A stretch of DNA of 64,000 nucleotides from contig JAAXGN010000053.1 in assembly GCA_012267415.1 (NCBI GenBank), positions 1 through 64,000 on the forward strand. The letters run 5' to 3'. A program made the translations under genes and the position numbers. The notes beneath the pieces were generated by a model that did no database searches, was not told the DNA's origin, and saw only the letters and a list, made by a program, of their open reading frames with translations. Source of the DNA: Candidatus Poribacteria bacterium. Its GTDB lineage: Bacteria > Poribacteria > WGA-4E > WGA-3G. This document shows positions 26,447 through 35,731 of this stretch, piece after piece. The number at the start of each line of letters is the position of its first letter. Position 1 is the stretch's first letter.

Positions 26447-27808
26447 TTAAATTGAATAGATCATTCTGCTGGCTTCTTCAAATTCCGGTTTGAGTGGGTC
26501 TGTTGACAGATATAACTTTTGATAAGGTTCATATAGTTGGATATAACTCCAATTGACTCCACACAGCACTTTGCCGTTATTGACAAGTTTGATAAATCTA
26601 CCACGGAACTTTGCGCGGGTGTTCTCAGGAGGTGAATGCATCGCCTTGCGGATGTGTGAGTCGTCCAATATCCTCTCTATCAAACCGCGTTTTTCAGCTT
26701 TATAAAAGACGCCTAAATCCTGACGGATATTATGGTATTCTAAATCTATTCGTTTAACCTCAGCAGAATCCCACTTTATTGATCGATGTTTTACATAGGT
26801 CTCAATACACTTACGTTTGATGACCCAATCTAATTCACGGTCAAGTTGCATCGGATCTTGTTCCAATCGTGTCATCACATATTCCCAACGTTTCATCACT
26901 TCATCCGTTGTTGGGTCAGATTCAGCCTGTTCAAGATATCTTTTAGCACATTCAAAGTATCGCCATTGAAGTTCTATTGCTGTTAATCGCTTACCATTAT
27001 CAAGCTCAATCAGTCTTTTGCAGGATATATCTTCAGAAATTTCATGAATGGCTTGTACCGAATTTCGTAGAGCGAAATGTTCATTAATGAAGTGATCTTC
27101 AATCATCCGAAGAATGATTCCGGTTATGCCAACCTTTAGAAGAGTTGAGTATTCCGACATATTAGAATCCCCTACGATGACGTGCAGACGTCTATATTTT
27201 TCTCTATCAGCATGGGGTTCATCCCGGGTGTTGATGATTCCGCGTGCGGTTGTTGTTGCTATTGAGATTTCTTCTCGGATATGTTGGGCGCGTTGTGATA
27301 TTTCGTAGAAGCCTTGGTCACTTCGTTTTACTTTTCCTGCGCCAGTGTATATTTGTCGGGTAACAAAAAAGGGGATGAGTTGTGATGCAAGTTGCCGAAA
27401 ACTGACCTTTTCACGTTCCATCAGATAGTTTTCATGACAACCGTAAGTATTGCCGACTGTATCTAAGTTGTTTTTGAATATAGAGATTTTTCCTCTAAAA
27501 CCGTCCGCTTTCATCCTGCGTTCAGCAGTTGTTGCGAGTCGGGTTACGATTCGTTCTCCTGCTTTATCATGTGCGACCAGATCGATCACATCATCACATT
27601 CAGGGGTAGCATATTCTGGATGGCATCCGATATCTTGATAGAATCGTGCGCCGTTTTCCAAGAAAACATCTGGATACATCCGTCCAGAGATGATTTCACG
27701 GAACAAGTACATCACAACATTCTGGACAGTGAGTTTTTTACCTCTGTTTTTGTCGGGTGTGCAGATGATGCCGTATTCCGTTTCCAACCCATAAATTCTA
27801 CGATGCAT
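26447..27808 (-). CDS. pafA: Pup-protein ligase PafA
   Basis: 453 residues, matching the usual length of about 450. PafA uses ATP to join the C-terminal glutamate of Pup to lysines of target proteins, marking them for the proteasome. It is a glutamine-synthetase-fold enzyme. G-L-E-T-E-Y-G at 7-13 gives the Mg-ATP Glu (E9), and Y-Q-D59-I-G-C-H-P-E-Y-A-T-P-E-C gives the catalytic Asp. S-H/C-H-E-N-Y-L and N-T-R-D-E-P-H-A-D are also present. It lacks the extra loop that marks Dop, which separates the two paralogs. Its ATG overlaps the prcA stop by 11 bp, indicating translational coupling. Confidence 0.96.
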   Translation of the reverse strand: MHRRIYGLETEYGIICTPDKNRGKKLTVQNVVMYLFREIISGRMYPDVFLENGARFYQDIGCHPEYATPECDDVIDLVAHDKAGERIVTRLATTAERRMKADGFRGKISIFKNNLDTVGNTYGCHENYLMEREKVSFRQLASQLIPFFVTRQIYTGAGKVKRSDQGFYEISQRAQHIREEISIATTTARGIINTRDEPHADREKYRRLHVIVGDSNMSEYSTLLKVGITGIILRMIEDHFINEHFALRNSVQAIHEISEDISCKRLIELDNGKRLTAIELQWRYFECAKRYLEQAESDPTTDEVMKRWEYVMTRLEQDPMQLDRELDWVIKRKCIETYVKHRSIKWDSAEVKRIDLEYHNIRQDLGVFYKAEKRGLIERILDDSHIRKAMHSPPENTRAKFRGRFIKLVNNGKVLCGVNWSYIQLYEPYQKLYLSTDPLKPEFEEASRMIYSI

Positions 27809-28508
27809 GGCTCAAAATCTCAGCTATTTCTTCAATAGAAAATCTGCGAAATTTCCGTCTACCAGCAGTAGCATCCAGGCACGCAACTTCTATCGTTTGT
27901 GGGGTAATCTGATACGGTTCAGATTCTTCAGATTCTACTTTTTTAAAGGTTCGAGACGCAAGTTGCAAGGCAGCGGATAATTCTAAATCGGCGGAATAAT
28001 CTTCTTGAAGAATCTGTACAATGGCTTCTGCTCTTCCGCCAATGACTGCAAAGTTCTCCTCCTCACGGTATGTCCCATCAAAATCTATGTAATATATCTG
28101 GTTTTCCACTGATGGATCCTCATCTACCTCACATACAAGTAGTTCAATCTCAAGAGGCTTTGCATCCCATGTTTGTGATATGGAACCCATATACTGTGAA
28201 TAGAGATTAGTCAACCACTTACCGGTAACATCTTCTCGAAAATATGTGTAGCCTTTAAGCTCTGCCTCGCGAATTCCTGCTACACGTAATGTCTCATATT
28301 CAGCAATACGACCTGTTGATGCAAGTGCTATCTTGTCATATATCTCAGATATTTTATAGGTAGTTCTACGCGGGTTCTCTGCTACCATCAAGAGTCCGTT
28401 TTTATATCCTAAGACAACTACCTCTTTTGCTTGTTCAATACCGCGTCGGACAAAATCTCTTTTATCTTCCCATATCTGTTCAGGGGAAACATAATAAGGT
28501 GTTGACAT
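27798..28508 (-). CDS. prcA: Proteasome alpha subunit
   Basis: 236 residues. It forms the outer, non-catalytic rings and gate of the bacterial 20S proteasome. The N-terminus Y-Y-V-S-P-E-Q-I-W-E-D-K matches the actinobacterial gate region, and G-Y-K-N-G-L-L-M-V-A-E-N-P matches the first strand pair. There is no catalytic Thr, as expected. A gap of 116 bp to prcB is larger than other junctions in the cluster and contains no further gene. Confidence 0.95.
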   Translation of the reverse strand: MSTPYYVSPEQIWEDKRDFVRRGIEQAKEVVVLGYKNGLLMVAENPRRTTYKISEIYDKIALASTGRIAEYETLRVAGIREAELKGYTYFREDVTGKWLTNLYSQYMGSISQTWDAKPLEIELLVCEVDEDPSVENQIYYIDFDGTYREEENFAVIGGRAEAIVQILQEDYSADLELSAALQLASRTFKKVESEESEPYQITPQTIEVACLDATAGRRKFRRFSIEEIAEILSHAS

Positions 28509-28624
28509 TAAAGCTCCATATCGGTTTTAAGTAAATCTAAGCAATATTAAATAATGAATTATCAATTTTCCGATTTTCCTGCAGGCACCGAAAATATTCA
28601 AACTTGCTTACGCAATGAATAGAT

Positions 28625-29416
28625 CTACGTTTGTTCCAAACGGGAAATCAGTTCCCGGAACAACTCAGCTACGGTGTCATCCGGGAGGGTGGCTACACCT
28701 TCATCTGTAATAGTTGTTAATGTTGGAAAGATATTCCTGATAAGGTCTGGTCCACCAGTGGCGATATCCTCATCTGCCGCATCCCATAATGCTTCGGCGA
28801 TGGCATTCAAGGCTGTTATCTCCGACATCTGTGGACGATACAACTTCTTCAAAGTTGCGCGGGCATCTTTACCACCAGAACCGATAGCATAATAGGTGTC
28901 TTCCTCATATCTTCCACCCAATGCATCGTACTTGAAAATTCTGCCCTTCCCAAGTTTCTTATCGTATCCAGCAAAAATCGGCAGCACGATTAATCCCTGC
29001 ATAGCCAATCCTATGTTTGAGCGAACAAGTGTTGACAGATAGTTGGCTTGTCCGTCCAAACTTAGGGACATACCCTCAATCTTTTCATAGTATTCCACTT
29101 GAACTTGAAAGAGTTTTGCTGTTTCAATACAGGGACCCGCAACACCAGCGACAGCAATAGCGGAATGCTGATCAATTTTGTACACTTTTTGGATACGTCG
29201 TTCCCCGACTTGGTAACCTTCTGTTGCTTGTCTATCACCTGCGATGATAACACCATCATCGTAGACGAGTGCAAGAACAGTCGTACCTTCCAGATAATTA
29301 TGCGGGAGGCTGTCATTTATACCGTTCAGTTGTGTCCAGTCCCCTAACTGATCGGGGTGCCGGTTCTTCAGAACTTGTAGAAAATCGTTCGTTCCATATT
29401 CATGGAGTTTGAGCAA
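28625..29416 (-). CDS. prcB: Proteasome beta subunit
   Basis: 263 residues. This is the catalytic ring of the 20S proteasome. A 44-residue propeptide ends in Y-L-E-G and cleavage exposes T45 (T-T-V-L-A-L). Counting from it, D61 and K77 fall exactly at the Asp17 and Lys33 positions of the active site, with I-G-S-G-G later. It starts with TTG at 29416. The AGGAGGG in the last codons of pup is its ribosome site, so it is tightly coupled to pup (3 bp apart). Confidence 0.95.
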   Translation of the reverse strand: MLKLHEYGTNDFLQVLKNRHPDQLGDWTQLNGINDSLPHNYLEGTTVLALVYDDGVIIAGDRQATEGYQVGERRIQKVYKIDQHSAIAVAGVAGPCIETAKLFQVQVEYYEKIEGMSLSLDGQANYLSTLVRSNIGLAMQGLIVLPIFAGYDKKLGKGRIFKYDALGGRYEEDTYYAIGSGGKDARATLKKLYRPQMSEITALNAIAEALWDAADEDIATGGPDLIRNIFPTLTTITDEGVATLPDDTVAELFRELISRLEQT

Positions 29417-29418
29417 TC

Positions 29419-29616
29419 CTACTGCCCTCCTCGCTGGATATAATTTTCGACGAATTCCTCTGAGTCTTCCTCCAGAATCTCATCAATTTCGTCGAGTAGC
29501 GCATCGAGGTCTTCTGTTAACTCGTCAACGTTTTCATTGAGTTCAGGATTTGGATAAATCTCCTCATTTTCTTTGATGGAGTTATCTTTGTATTCTTGCT
29601 GTTTTTCGCTTGGCAT
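29419..29616 (-). CDS. pup: Prokaryotic ubiquitin-like protein Pup
   Basis: 65 residues, highly acidic and without cysteines, fitting an intrinsically disordered tag. The C-terminal half, D-L-D-A-L-L-D-E-I-D-E-I-L-E-E, forms the segment that binds the ATPase coiled coils, and the end is Y-I-Q-R-G-G-Q. The terminal Gln must be deamidated to Glu by Dop before ligation, as in mycobacteria. AAGGAG lies 6 bases before the ATG. Confidence 0.96.
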   Translation of the reverse strand: MPSEKQQEYKDNSIKENEEIYPNPELNENVDELTEDLDALLDEIDEILEEDSEEFVENYIQRGGQ

Positions 29617-29717
29617 GTCGTACTCCTTATTAGGATTTAAGGTTACGGAATTCCGTATATCTATGTAGCCTTATAAAACCAACTTTAATCAACAGGGTTT
29701 ATATCTATTAAACAAGA

Positions 29718-31205
29718 TCATTTACAGTCGTCACGAATTTGGTTCACGAGTTCATCAACTGTGCAATTGTTGAGCATTTCACCGATTATCTCTTGTGTTC
29801 CAAAGTGGGGTCGTTCCATCATAATCTTTTCAAATCCTGAAGATCCGTTGAAAATAATAGAATTCCAACTTACGCTATGGATGTGACTTGGAAATCTACG
29901 TAAACAGGTTCCTCGAAAATAGGCACGTGTATCTAATGGTGGATGTTGAATTGCATGTACGACCTCCTCATGGGTTAAGATACGTTCTACATGTCCATTC
30001 TTTTGTAGTCGTAAGTACAATCCCTTATCTGGTCTTAGATCGTGATATTGCAGATCGAGCATTCTAACTTGAGGATCTGTCCACTTAAATCCGTGGCGTG
30101 CAATATACGCATCAATGAGTTTTTTCTTGATAATCCAATCCAGGTGCCTTCCTAAAGACATCGGGTCCTTTTGTAGCCTATTTAGCACAAAATCCCACTT
30201 CTGCATTACATCATCAACAATCGGTGTCCTTTCATCATCTGACAGATGTTTTTGTGCAAGGTTAAAATACGCACGTTGAATTTCAATTGCCGTCAAGTTA
30301 CGTCCATCTTTTAGTTCAATTTTCTGATTACACATCAAATCTCTTGATATTGACTTGATTGCTGCGACAGGTTCATTTAATGCGAACTGATCACGAACAA
30401 CACGTTTTTCAATTAATTGTAAGACTATTGCCGTGATACCGACTTTCAAATAGATTGTAAACTCGGACATGTTAGAGTCGCCGACGATCACATGCAAGCG
30501 TCTATAGCGAGTTGAATCGGCGTGTGGTTCATCTCTCGTATTAATTATGGGGCGTTCCACCATTGTGCTCAGTCCGACCTCTTTTTCAAAAAAGTCTGCC
30601 CGTTGAGAGATCTGAAAATCCGCTTCGTCTGCTCCGTTTTCAGCACCTACCTTACCGCTACCGGCTATGATTTGACGCGTCACAATAAATGGTGTTAAGC
30701 CATCAACTATGTCCGAAAAATCTATTTTACGCGACATCAAATAGTTTTCATGTGAGCCGTAACTATGTCCCTTATAGTCAGTATTGTTTTTATAGATGAT
30801 AATTTCTTGATTATCCAGTAGCAACTGTTCAGCGGCAAGTCTACTTAGGTCTAAAATCAACTCTCCTGCTTTTTCATACTTAACAAGGTCTCTTGCATTT
30901 GAGCATTCAGGTGTACAGTATTCAGGGTGTGCATGGTCTACATAATAACGACCCCCGTTTACCAGTATATCATTTACGACACTGTATGTATCCTCTTCAA
31001 CGATTGGTTTTTGACTTTCATCAATGAAACCGCGAGCGTCCATTAGCGGACTTTCTTGTGCATAATCCCATGAAATAGTCGGAATATTGCGACTTCTATA
31101 TGCATTGACAACTAATGTTGAAGCTGCAATTGGGTCTTGTTCTCTTGCGTTTTTTACCGAAATACCAAATTCTGTTTCTGTTCCGATTATCGTTGGTGTA
31201 GACAT
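29718..31205 (-). CDS. dop: Pup deamidase/depupylase Dop
   Basis: 495 residues. It converts Pup-Gln to Pup-Glu and also removes Pup from substrates. It is a paralog of PafA with the same glutamine-synthetase-like fold: G-T-E-T-E-F-G with E10, and the nucleophile Asp D90 in Y-Y-V-D-H-A-H-P-E-Y. About 35 additional residues at 41-75 contain S-P-L-M-D-A-R-G-F, the Dop loop. These two features separate it from PafA. A 100-bp gap separates it from pup; a small mobile-like element lies just upstream of its start. Confidence 0.95.
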   Translation of the reverse strand: MSTPTIIGTETEFGISVKNAREQDPIAASTLVVNAYRSRNIPTISWDYAQESPLMDARGFIDESQKPIVEEDTYSVVNDILVNGGRYYVDHAHPEYCTPECSNARDLVKYEKAGELILDLSRLAAEQLLLDNQEIIIYKNNTDYKGHSYGSHENYLMSRKIDFSDIVDGLTPFIVTRQIIAGSGKVGAENGADEADFQISQRADFFEKEVGLSTMVERPIINTRDEPHADSTRYRRLHVIVGDSNMSEFTIYLKVGITAIVLQLIEKRVVRDQFALNEPVAAIKSISRDLMCNQKIELKDGRNLTAIEIQRAYFNLAQKHLSDDERTPIVDDVMQKWDFVLNRLQKDPMSLGRHLDWIIKKKLIDAYIARHGFKWTDPQVRMLDLQYHDLRPDKGLYLRLQKNGHVERILTHEEVVHAIQHPPLDTRAYFRGTCLRRFPSHIHSVSWNSIIFNGSSGFEKIMMERPHFGTQEIIGEMLNNCTVDELVNQIRDDCK

Positions 31206-31247
31206 ATTATTTTTCGGAGTGCAATACTGACGTAAAGTTACTGTATG

Positions 31248-31362
31248 TATAGTGGATTTCAGAAATAATGAAACACTTCACAACGGGCGAGGAGACCTCG
31301 CCCCTACGCGGGGTAGTTTCTATAAACGCTGAAATGTCTCTTTAATTAATGACCTAACTATA
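31248..31362 (+). mobile_element. MITE-like element, copy A
   Basis: 115 bp beginning TATAGTGGATTTCAGAA and ending CTAACTATA, with a central perfect palindrome GGGCGAGG-AGA-CCTCGCCC. Two more copies are at 55192-55314 and 62764-62898. The imperfect terminal inverted repeats start with TATAGT and the outer TA could be a target duplication. There is no gene inside. It separates dop from the ATPase gene. Confidence 0.75.
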
Positions 31363-31393
31363 ATCTCACTCATTTCAGTATGATAATGATACT

Positions 31394-33190
31394 TTATAGG
31401 TACGATCCGCCTTTGCTGACTCTCATCTCAGGTTTCTTACGTGCTTCAGGTTGATTGATGAGTGCACGAATATTGACAATCTTTTCACCTTTTCTCCCGG
31501 AAATCTTTGCCCAATCATCAGGATTAGTGGTGTTAGGTAGATCCTCATTTTCTCTGTATTCTTCCCGGATAGCAATCTTCAGATCATCCAGAGAGATACC
31601 TTTGTCTTTTCCTTCAGAACTGATGAGGCGTTTAATAGCCATTTTCTTTGCCCGTGAAACGATGTTTCTAATCATTGCACCACTGACAAAGTCTTTGAAG
31701 AAGAGCGTTTCCCGTTCACCGCGTGTATACGTTACCTCAATAAATCTGTTTCCCTCAGTCGTGGCATACATTTCCTCAACCGCTTCATTGATAAGGTGTT
31801 CTACCATCTTATCCGCATCTTCATCAAATTGTTCAATAATGTTCTTGGCAAAAGGTAGGTCTGGTGTCAAATAAATAGCAAAGATGTCCTTGGCACCATC
31901 CATATTAGGACGATCAATCTTAATTTTTATATCAAGCCTGCCGGGTCTCAAAACTGCCGGATCAAGTAAATCTTGTCGATTACTTGCCCCGATGACAATC
32001 ACGTCGCGCAGGTTATCTACACCATCAATCTCTGCAAGGAATTGCGGTACCAGTGTAGACTCCATATCAGATGAGATACCCATACCACGCGAACGGAACA
32101 GGGAATCCATTTCATCAAAGAAAATGACGACTGGATATCCTTCTCTTGACTTATCGCGTGCTTTTTGAAAAACTTCCCTTATTTTTCGTTCTGTTTCCCC
32201 GACATACTTATTGAGAAGTTCAGGTCCTTTAATGTTTATAAAATATCCTCTGATGTCTTCTCTACCATATTTCTTCCGTATCCGCTCAGCGAGACAGTTC
32301 GCTACGGCACGTGCAATTAATGTTTTCCCACATCCTGGCGGTCCATACAGAAGTACACCTTTAGGGGGTGTTAAATCAAACTCTTTATACTCATCAGGAT
32401 AGAGATATGGCATCTCAATTGCATCTCGTATCGCCTCAATCTGAGAATCTAATCCACCTATATCTGCGTAACTTATATCGGGTACTTCTTCAAGCAACAG
32501 GTCATCGAGTTCGCGCTTTGGCAGTTTTTCAAGTAGCATACCGCTGCTGTGGTTTAGCAGGACAGGGTCTCCTGTCTTTAAGGTCTCATCTTTCAATGCC
32601 GAAGAAACCCGTACGACCTGTTCTTCATCGGTCCGCAGACTAACAATTGCGCGACCGGATTCAAGTATTTCCTTTATCTTTACGACATCACCGTGTTTCT
32701 CAGGGGGTTTGACAGCTATGACATTTAAACCACTATTAACAATTACTTCTTGTCCAACATCTATTTGATCAACGACGATTGCTGGGTCAAGATTGACTCG
32801 CCATTTCTTTCCGCCGATGTCAACATCAATCGTATTGTCATCATTTTTTCCGAGAAAAATCCCATAGTTGTTCGGAGGTGCGCTCAGCTGCTTAACCTTC
32901 TCCTTCAATAATTCAAGTTTTTCTCTTGCTTCCTGAAGGGTACCTGTAAGTTTCCGATTGCGTCTGTGTGCTTGCATTAATTCGCGAGTCATTTCGTACA
33001 AACGCGCGTCAACATCTTCATCGGGTGAAGATCTGAGCTGTCTTCTCAGATCAGACACCTCGTTCTCAAGCATCTCTATCTGCCAATTGAGCTCACGAAC
33101 CATCTGAGGGTAATCAACTTTATCTGTAGCAGCCTCTTCTATATCGGAACTTTTCAATAATTCAGATGAAGTGTTTCTTTTAGTTGCCAT
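31394..33190 (-). CDS. mpa: Proteasome-associated AAA ATPase (Mpa/ARC)
   Basis: 598 residues from the ATG at 33190; a GTG at 33205 is possible. This hexameric unfoldase binds Pup and feeds substrates into the proteasome. Order: N-terminal coiled coil (about 30-105), OB domains (about 110-225), then one AAA module with Walker A G-P-P-G-C-G-K-T (about 283-290), Walker B I-F-F-D-E-M-D (about 356-362) and the arginine-finger region L-R-P-G-R-L-D. The C-terminus S-Y-L has the penultimate Tyr used to dock on the alpha ring. No membrane segment, so it is not FtsH. Confidence 0.95.
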   Translation of the reverse strand: MATKRNTSSELLKSSDIEEAATDKVDYPQMVRELNWQIEMLENEVSDLRRQLRSSPDEDVDARLYEMTRELMQAHRRNRKLTGTLQEAREKLELLKEKVKQLSAPPNNYGIFLGKNDDNTIDVDIGGKKWRVNLDPAIVVDQIDVGQEVIVNSGLNVIAVKPPEKHGDVVKIKEILESGRAIVSLRTDEEQVVRVSSALKDETLKTGDPVLLNHSSGMLLEKLPKRELDDLLLEEVPDISYADIGGLDSQIEAIRDAIEMPYLYPDEYKEFDLTPPKGVLLYGPPGCGKTLIARAVANCLAERIRKKYGREDIRGYFINIKGPELLNKYVGETERKIREVFQKARDKSREGYPVVIFFDEMDSLFRSRGMGISSDMESTLVPQFLAEIDGVDNLRDVIVIGASNRQDLLDPAVLRPGRLDIKIKIDRPNMDGAKDIFAIYLTPDLPFAKNIIEQFDEDADKMVEHLINEAVEEMYATTEGNRFIEVTYTRGERETLFFKDFVSGAMIRNIVSRAKKMAIKRLISSEGKDKGISLDDLKIAIREEYRENEDLPNTTNPDDWAKISGRKGEKIVNIRALINQPEARKKPEMRVSKGGSYL

Positions 33191-33302
33191 ACAAGATTTT
33201 CTCACTTTCTATTGAAAAGATTGATGAAATAGTCATTTTATACCGACCTGAGTGTATACAAGTATATCATGTTGCGGTTTTTACTTCAAGAGAACTAACC
33301 AA

Positions 33303-33394
33303 GGGTGTGTAAAATTTTTGTAGAAACCCTTTCAGTGTAACGCGGTTAAAAAATTGTGTAACGCGGTTAAAATGTAACCAAAACTTTACACACT
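33303..33394. repeat. Inverted and direct repeats between recA and the ATPase gene
   Basis: GGGTGTGTAAAATTTTTG at 33303-33320 faces CAAAACTTTACACACT at 33379-33394 as an inverted pair. Between them GTGTAACGCGGTTAAAA occurs twice (33335-33351 and 33356-33372). The whole unit begins 2 bp beyond the recA stop. It might terminate or regulate readthrough into the ATPase gene. Confidence 0.65.
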
Positions 33395-33395
33395 C

Positions 33396-34526
33396 TCAAG
33401 AAGAGGTATCCTCAAATTCAGTATCTACATCTTCTTCAGTATCTACTTCTTCAGCAACATCATCAAGTGAATCTGACTGAACGATTGTACTTAAATTCTC
33501 ACGAATCTTCTTCTCCAGTTCAGCAGTAATATTGGAATTCTGTTCTAAGTAGGTTTTGACATTGTTTCGTCCCTGTCCAATTCTCTCATTGTTGTATGAG
33601 AACCATGAACCCCTCTTCTGAATATAACCCGCATCAACAGCGATGTCTAGCAGGTTGCCTTCTTTTGAGATACCTTTACCGAATGTTATATCAAACTCAG
33701 CTTCTCTGAAAGGGGGAGCGACCTTATTCTTCACGACCTTTACAAGCACTCTATTTCCGAGCACATCTTGTCCTTCTTTTATCTGTGTTGACCTTCTAAT
33801 TTCCAACCTAACGGATGCATGAAATTTCAAGGCGAGTCCACCCGGTGTCGTGTCTGGATTTCCAAACATGATACCTATTTTCTGTCGTATCTGGTTCGTA
33901 AAAATTACACATGTCTTGGACTTGTTTGTAACACCAGACAATTTACGTAGTGCTTTTGACATCAACCGTGGTAATAAGCCGACATGTGCGTCACCCATCT
34001 CACCTTCAATTTCAGCTTGTGGTGTTAGCGCAGCAACTGAATCAATTATAACAATATCAATTGCTCCGCTTCGGATAAGCGTTTCAACGATCTCCAATGC
34101 TTGTTCACCTGCATCCGGTTGAGAAATCAATAAGTTCTCAAGATTCACGCCTATATTTCGTGCATAAGTAGTGTCCAGGGCGTGTTCTACATCAATAAAT
34201 GCAGCGATTCCTCCCCTTTTCTGTGCTTCAGCAACGATGTGTAATGCTAACGTTGTCTTCCCTGTTCCTTCATGTCCAAAGACTTCAACGATTCTACCGC
34301 GTGGAACACCACCAACACCTAATGCCAAATCAAGTGCAAGTGCGCCAGTAGGTATAACCTCCACTGGAACAACTTCGTCACCTGTTAAACGCATGATGGC
34401 ACCTTTTCCATAGGCACGTTCAACTTGAGAAATAGCTTGGTCTACAGCTTTTCTCTTCTCTGCTGCATTCTTCTGTTCTTCAGCACTTAATTCATTTTCC
34501 ACATTCGTTTTATCATCTTTCGCCAT
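33396..34526 (-). CDS. recA: Recombinase RecA
   Basis: 376 residues. It forms filaments on single-stranded DNA, catalyses strand exchange and triggers the SOS response. Order: N-terminal helix, core with Walker A G84-H-E-G-T-G-K-T91, [19 protein letters not shown] as Walker B, L2 region N-Q-I-R-Q-K-I-G-x-M-F-G-N-P, then the C-terminal domain with G-S-W-F-S-Y and an acidic tail. The phosphate loop reads GHEGTGKT, whereas most RecA have GPESSGKT. No other change in key residues is visible. Only 6 bp separates it from thpR. Confidence 0.97.
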   Translation of the reverse strand: MAKDDKTNVENELSAEEQKNAAEKRKAVDQAISQVERAYGKGAIMRLTGDEVVPVEVIPTGALALDLALGVGGVPRGRIVEVFGHEGTGKTTLALHIVAEAQKRGGIAAFIDVEHALDTTYARNIGVNLENLLISQPDAGEQALEIVETLIRSGAIDIVIIDSVAALTPQAEIEGEMGDAHVGLLPRLMSKALRKLSGVTNKSKTCVIFTNQIRQKIGIMFGNPDTTPGGLALKFHASVRLEIRRSTQIKEGQDVLGNRVLVKVVKNKVAPPFREAEFDITFGKGISKEGNLLDIAVDAGYIQKRGSWFSYNNERIGQGRNNVKTYLEQNSNITAELEKKIRENLSTIVQSDSLDDVAEEVDTEEDVDTEFEDTSS

Positions 34527-34532
34527 ATTACT

Positions 34533-35108
34533 TTACTTCCTTCCAAAATGAAATTTACTAATCGGCGTATATACTGCTCCAGTTGGGCGCAATTCACTTT
34601 TGACAAGTGTAATCTCATCTACCGCCATAGATGTATTCTGTATCGTCTGATATTCCTCAAACAGATCAACGTATCCTCTCAAGTCCGCATGTTGTCTCAG
34701 TCTTGCTAATGTCACATGTGGATGAAAGCGTTCATCACTCTTAACATCACAGTGCAACAGTGCGTTGTTAATGTATTTACTTAAACCTGTCGTTATTTTT
34801 CCCCCTTGCTTTAATCCTATCCATAATACGCGTGGGCGTGACAAATTCGGAAATGTACCAATTCCACCAAATTCCAGAGAAAAAGGTTTCTGTTTTGTTG
34901 CGACCTTATCTATAGCATTACAGATATCAGAAATACTATCTTTCTTTACATCTCCAAGGAACTTCAATGTCAAATGGAAGTTTCCGATTTTTGTCCAAGA
35001 TGCTTTTCCAATTTCTGTTCTCAATTCATTCTGAATCTTCTCAAAAACTTTTTGAACATGGACTGGAATCTCAATAGCAACAAAGCATCTGATGTAAACA
35101 GTTTTCAT
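34533..35108 (-). CDS. thpR: RNA 2',3'-cyclic phosphodiesterase (ThpR/LigT family)
   Basis: 191 residues. This 2H phosphoesterase family opens 2',3'-cyclic phosphates on RNA and was first seen as tRNA ligase activity. The two catalytic H-x-T motifs are H45-L-T47 (F-H-L-T-L-K-F-L-G) and H131-V-T133 (H-P-H-V-T-L-A-R). It opens R-C-F-V-A-I-E-I-P like other members. It lies between pgsA and recA, a neighbourhood known from other bacteria in which cinA or thpR precedes recA. Confidence 0.93.
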   Translation of the reverse strand: MKTVYIRCFVAIEIPVHVQKVFEKIQNELRTEIGKASWTKIGNFHLTLKFLGDVKKDSISDICNAIDKVATKQKPFSLEFGGIGTFPNLSRPRVLWIGLKQGGKITTGLSKYINNALLHCDVKSDERFHPHVTLARLRQHADLRGYVDLFEEYQTIQNTSMAVDEITLVKSELRPTGAVYTPISKFHFGRK

Positions 35109-35131
35109 TCCATTTTTCCAACAAAACTAAC

Positions 35132-35725
35132 CTATGTCTTAACAGAAAATACTTTACGGTTTCCGTATAAGAATTCAATTCCAGATGCGACGGTTAGAAC
35201 AACCGGTAGAAGCATCATAAAAAAAATTGGACCGTACTGTTGTATAACAAACTCGGTGTCTTTAAGGAATATTAGTAGAACTAAACTGATCGTAATAATA
35301 GTCAGTTGTGTTGCCGTCTTATATTTTCCCCATTTGTTTGCAGAAATAACATCTCCATTCTTAGCAACGACGATAATACGGACTGTCGTTACGATGATCT
35401 CACGTCCGAGTATAACGACTACCATCCATATAGGAATCAGTCTGACATTATCTGCTAAAAGTTCATGTTGAAATAGACAGAAACTAATCAGTGCTGTTGC
35501 CACTAATACCTTATCAACAATAGAGTCCATGAAACTACCGAATTCTGTTATACCCTCTTTTCGTGCGATTTTCCCATCTAATAGGTCAGTTATAGCTGCT
35601 AAGCCGAAACAGACTGCTGAAGGAAGCATCATTTTCGCACGAAAGAAGAAGAAAAAAGGAACAGTTAGCAATAAACGCGTAAAAGTCAGAAGATTAGCCA
35701 AACGAAAATATTGATGAGAACTCAT
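35132..35725 (-). CDS. pgsA: CDP-diacylglycerol-glycerol-3-phosphate 3-phosphatidyltransferase
   Basis: 197 residues, an integral inner-membrane enzyme that makes phosphatidylglycerol phosphate. It opens with L-A-N-L-L-T-F-T-R and carries the CDP-alcohol phosphotransferase motif: D47-L-L-D50-G51, A54-R55, G63, D67 and D71. The spacing between A-R and G is one residue shorter than the classical pattern. About four to six hydrophobic segments are seen. It lies 6 bp after lolA. A related CDP-alcohol transferase cannot be fully excluded, but length and motif fit PgsA. Confidence 0.88.
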   Translation of the reverse strand: MSSHQYFRLANLLTFTRLLLTVPFFFFFRAKMMLPSAVCFGLAAITDLLDGKIARKEGITEFGSFMDSIVDKVLVATALISFCLFQHELLADNVRLIPIWMVVVILGREIIVTTVRIIVVAKNGDVISANKWGKYKTATQLTIITISLVLLIFLKDTEFVIQQYGPIFFMMLLPVVLTVASGIEFLYGNRKVFSVKT

Positions 35726-35731
35726 AAATGC

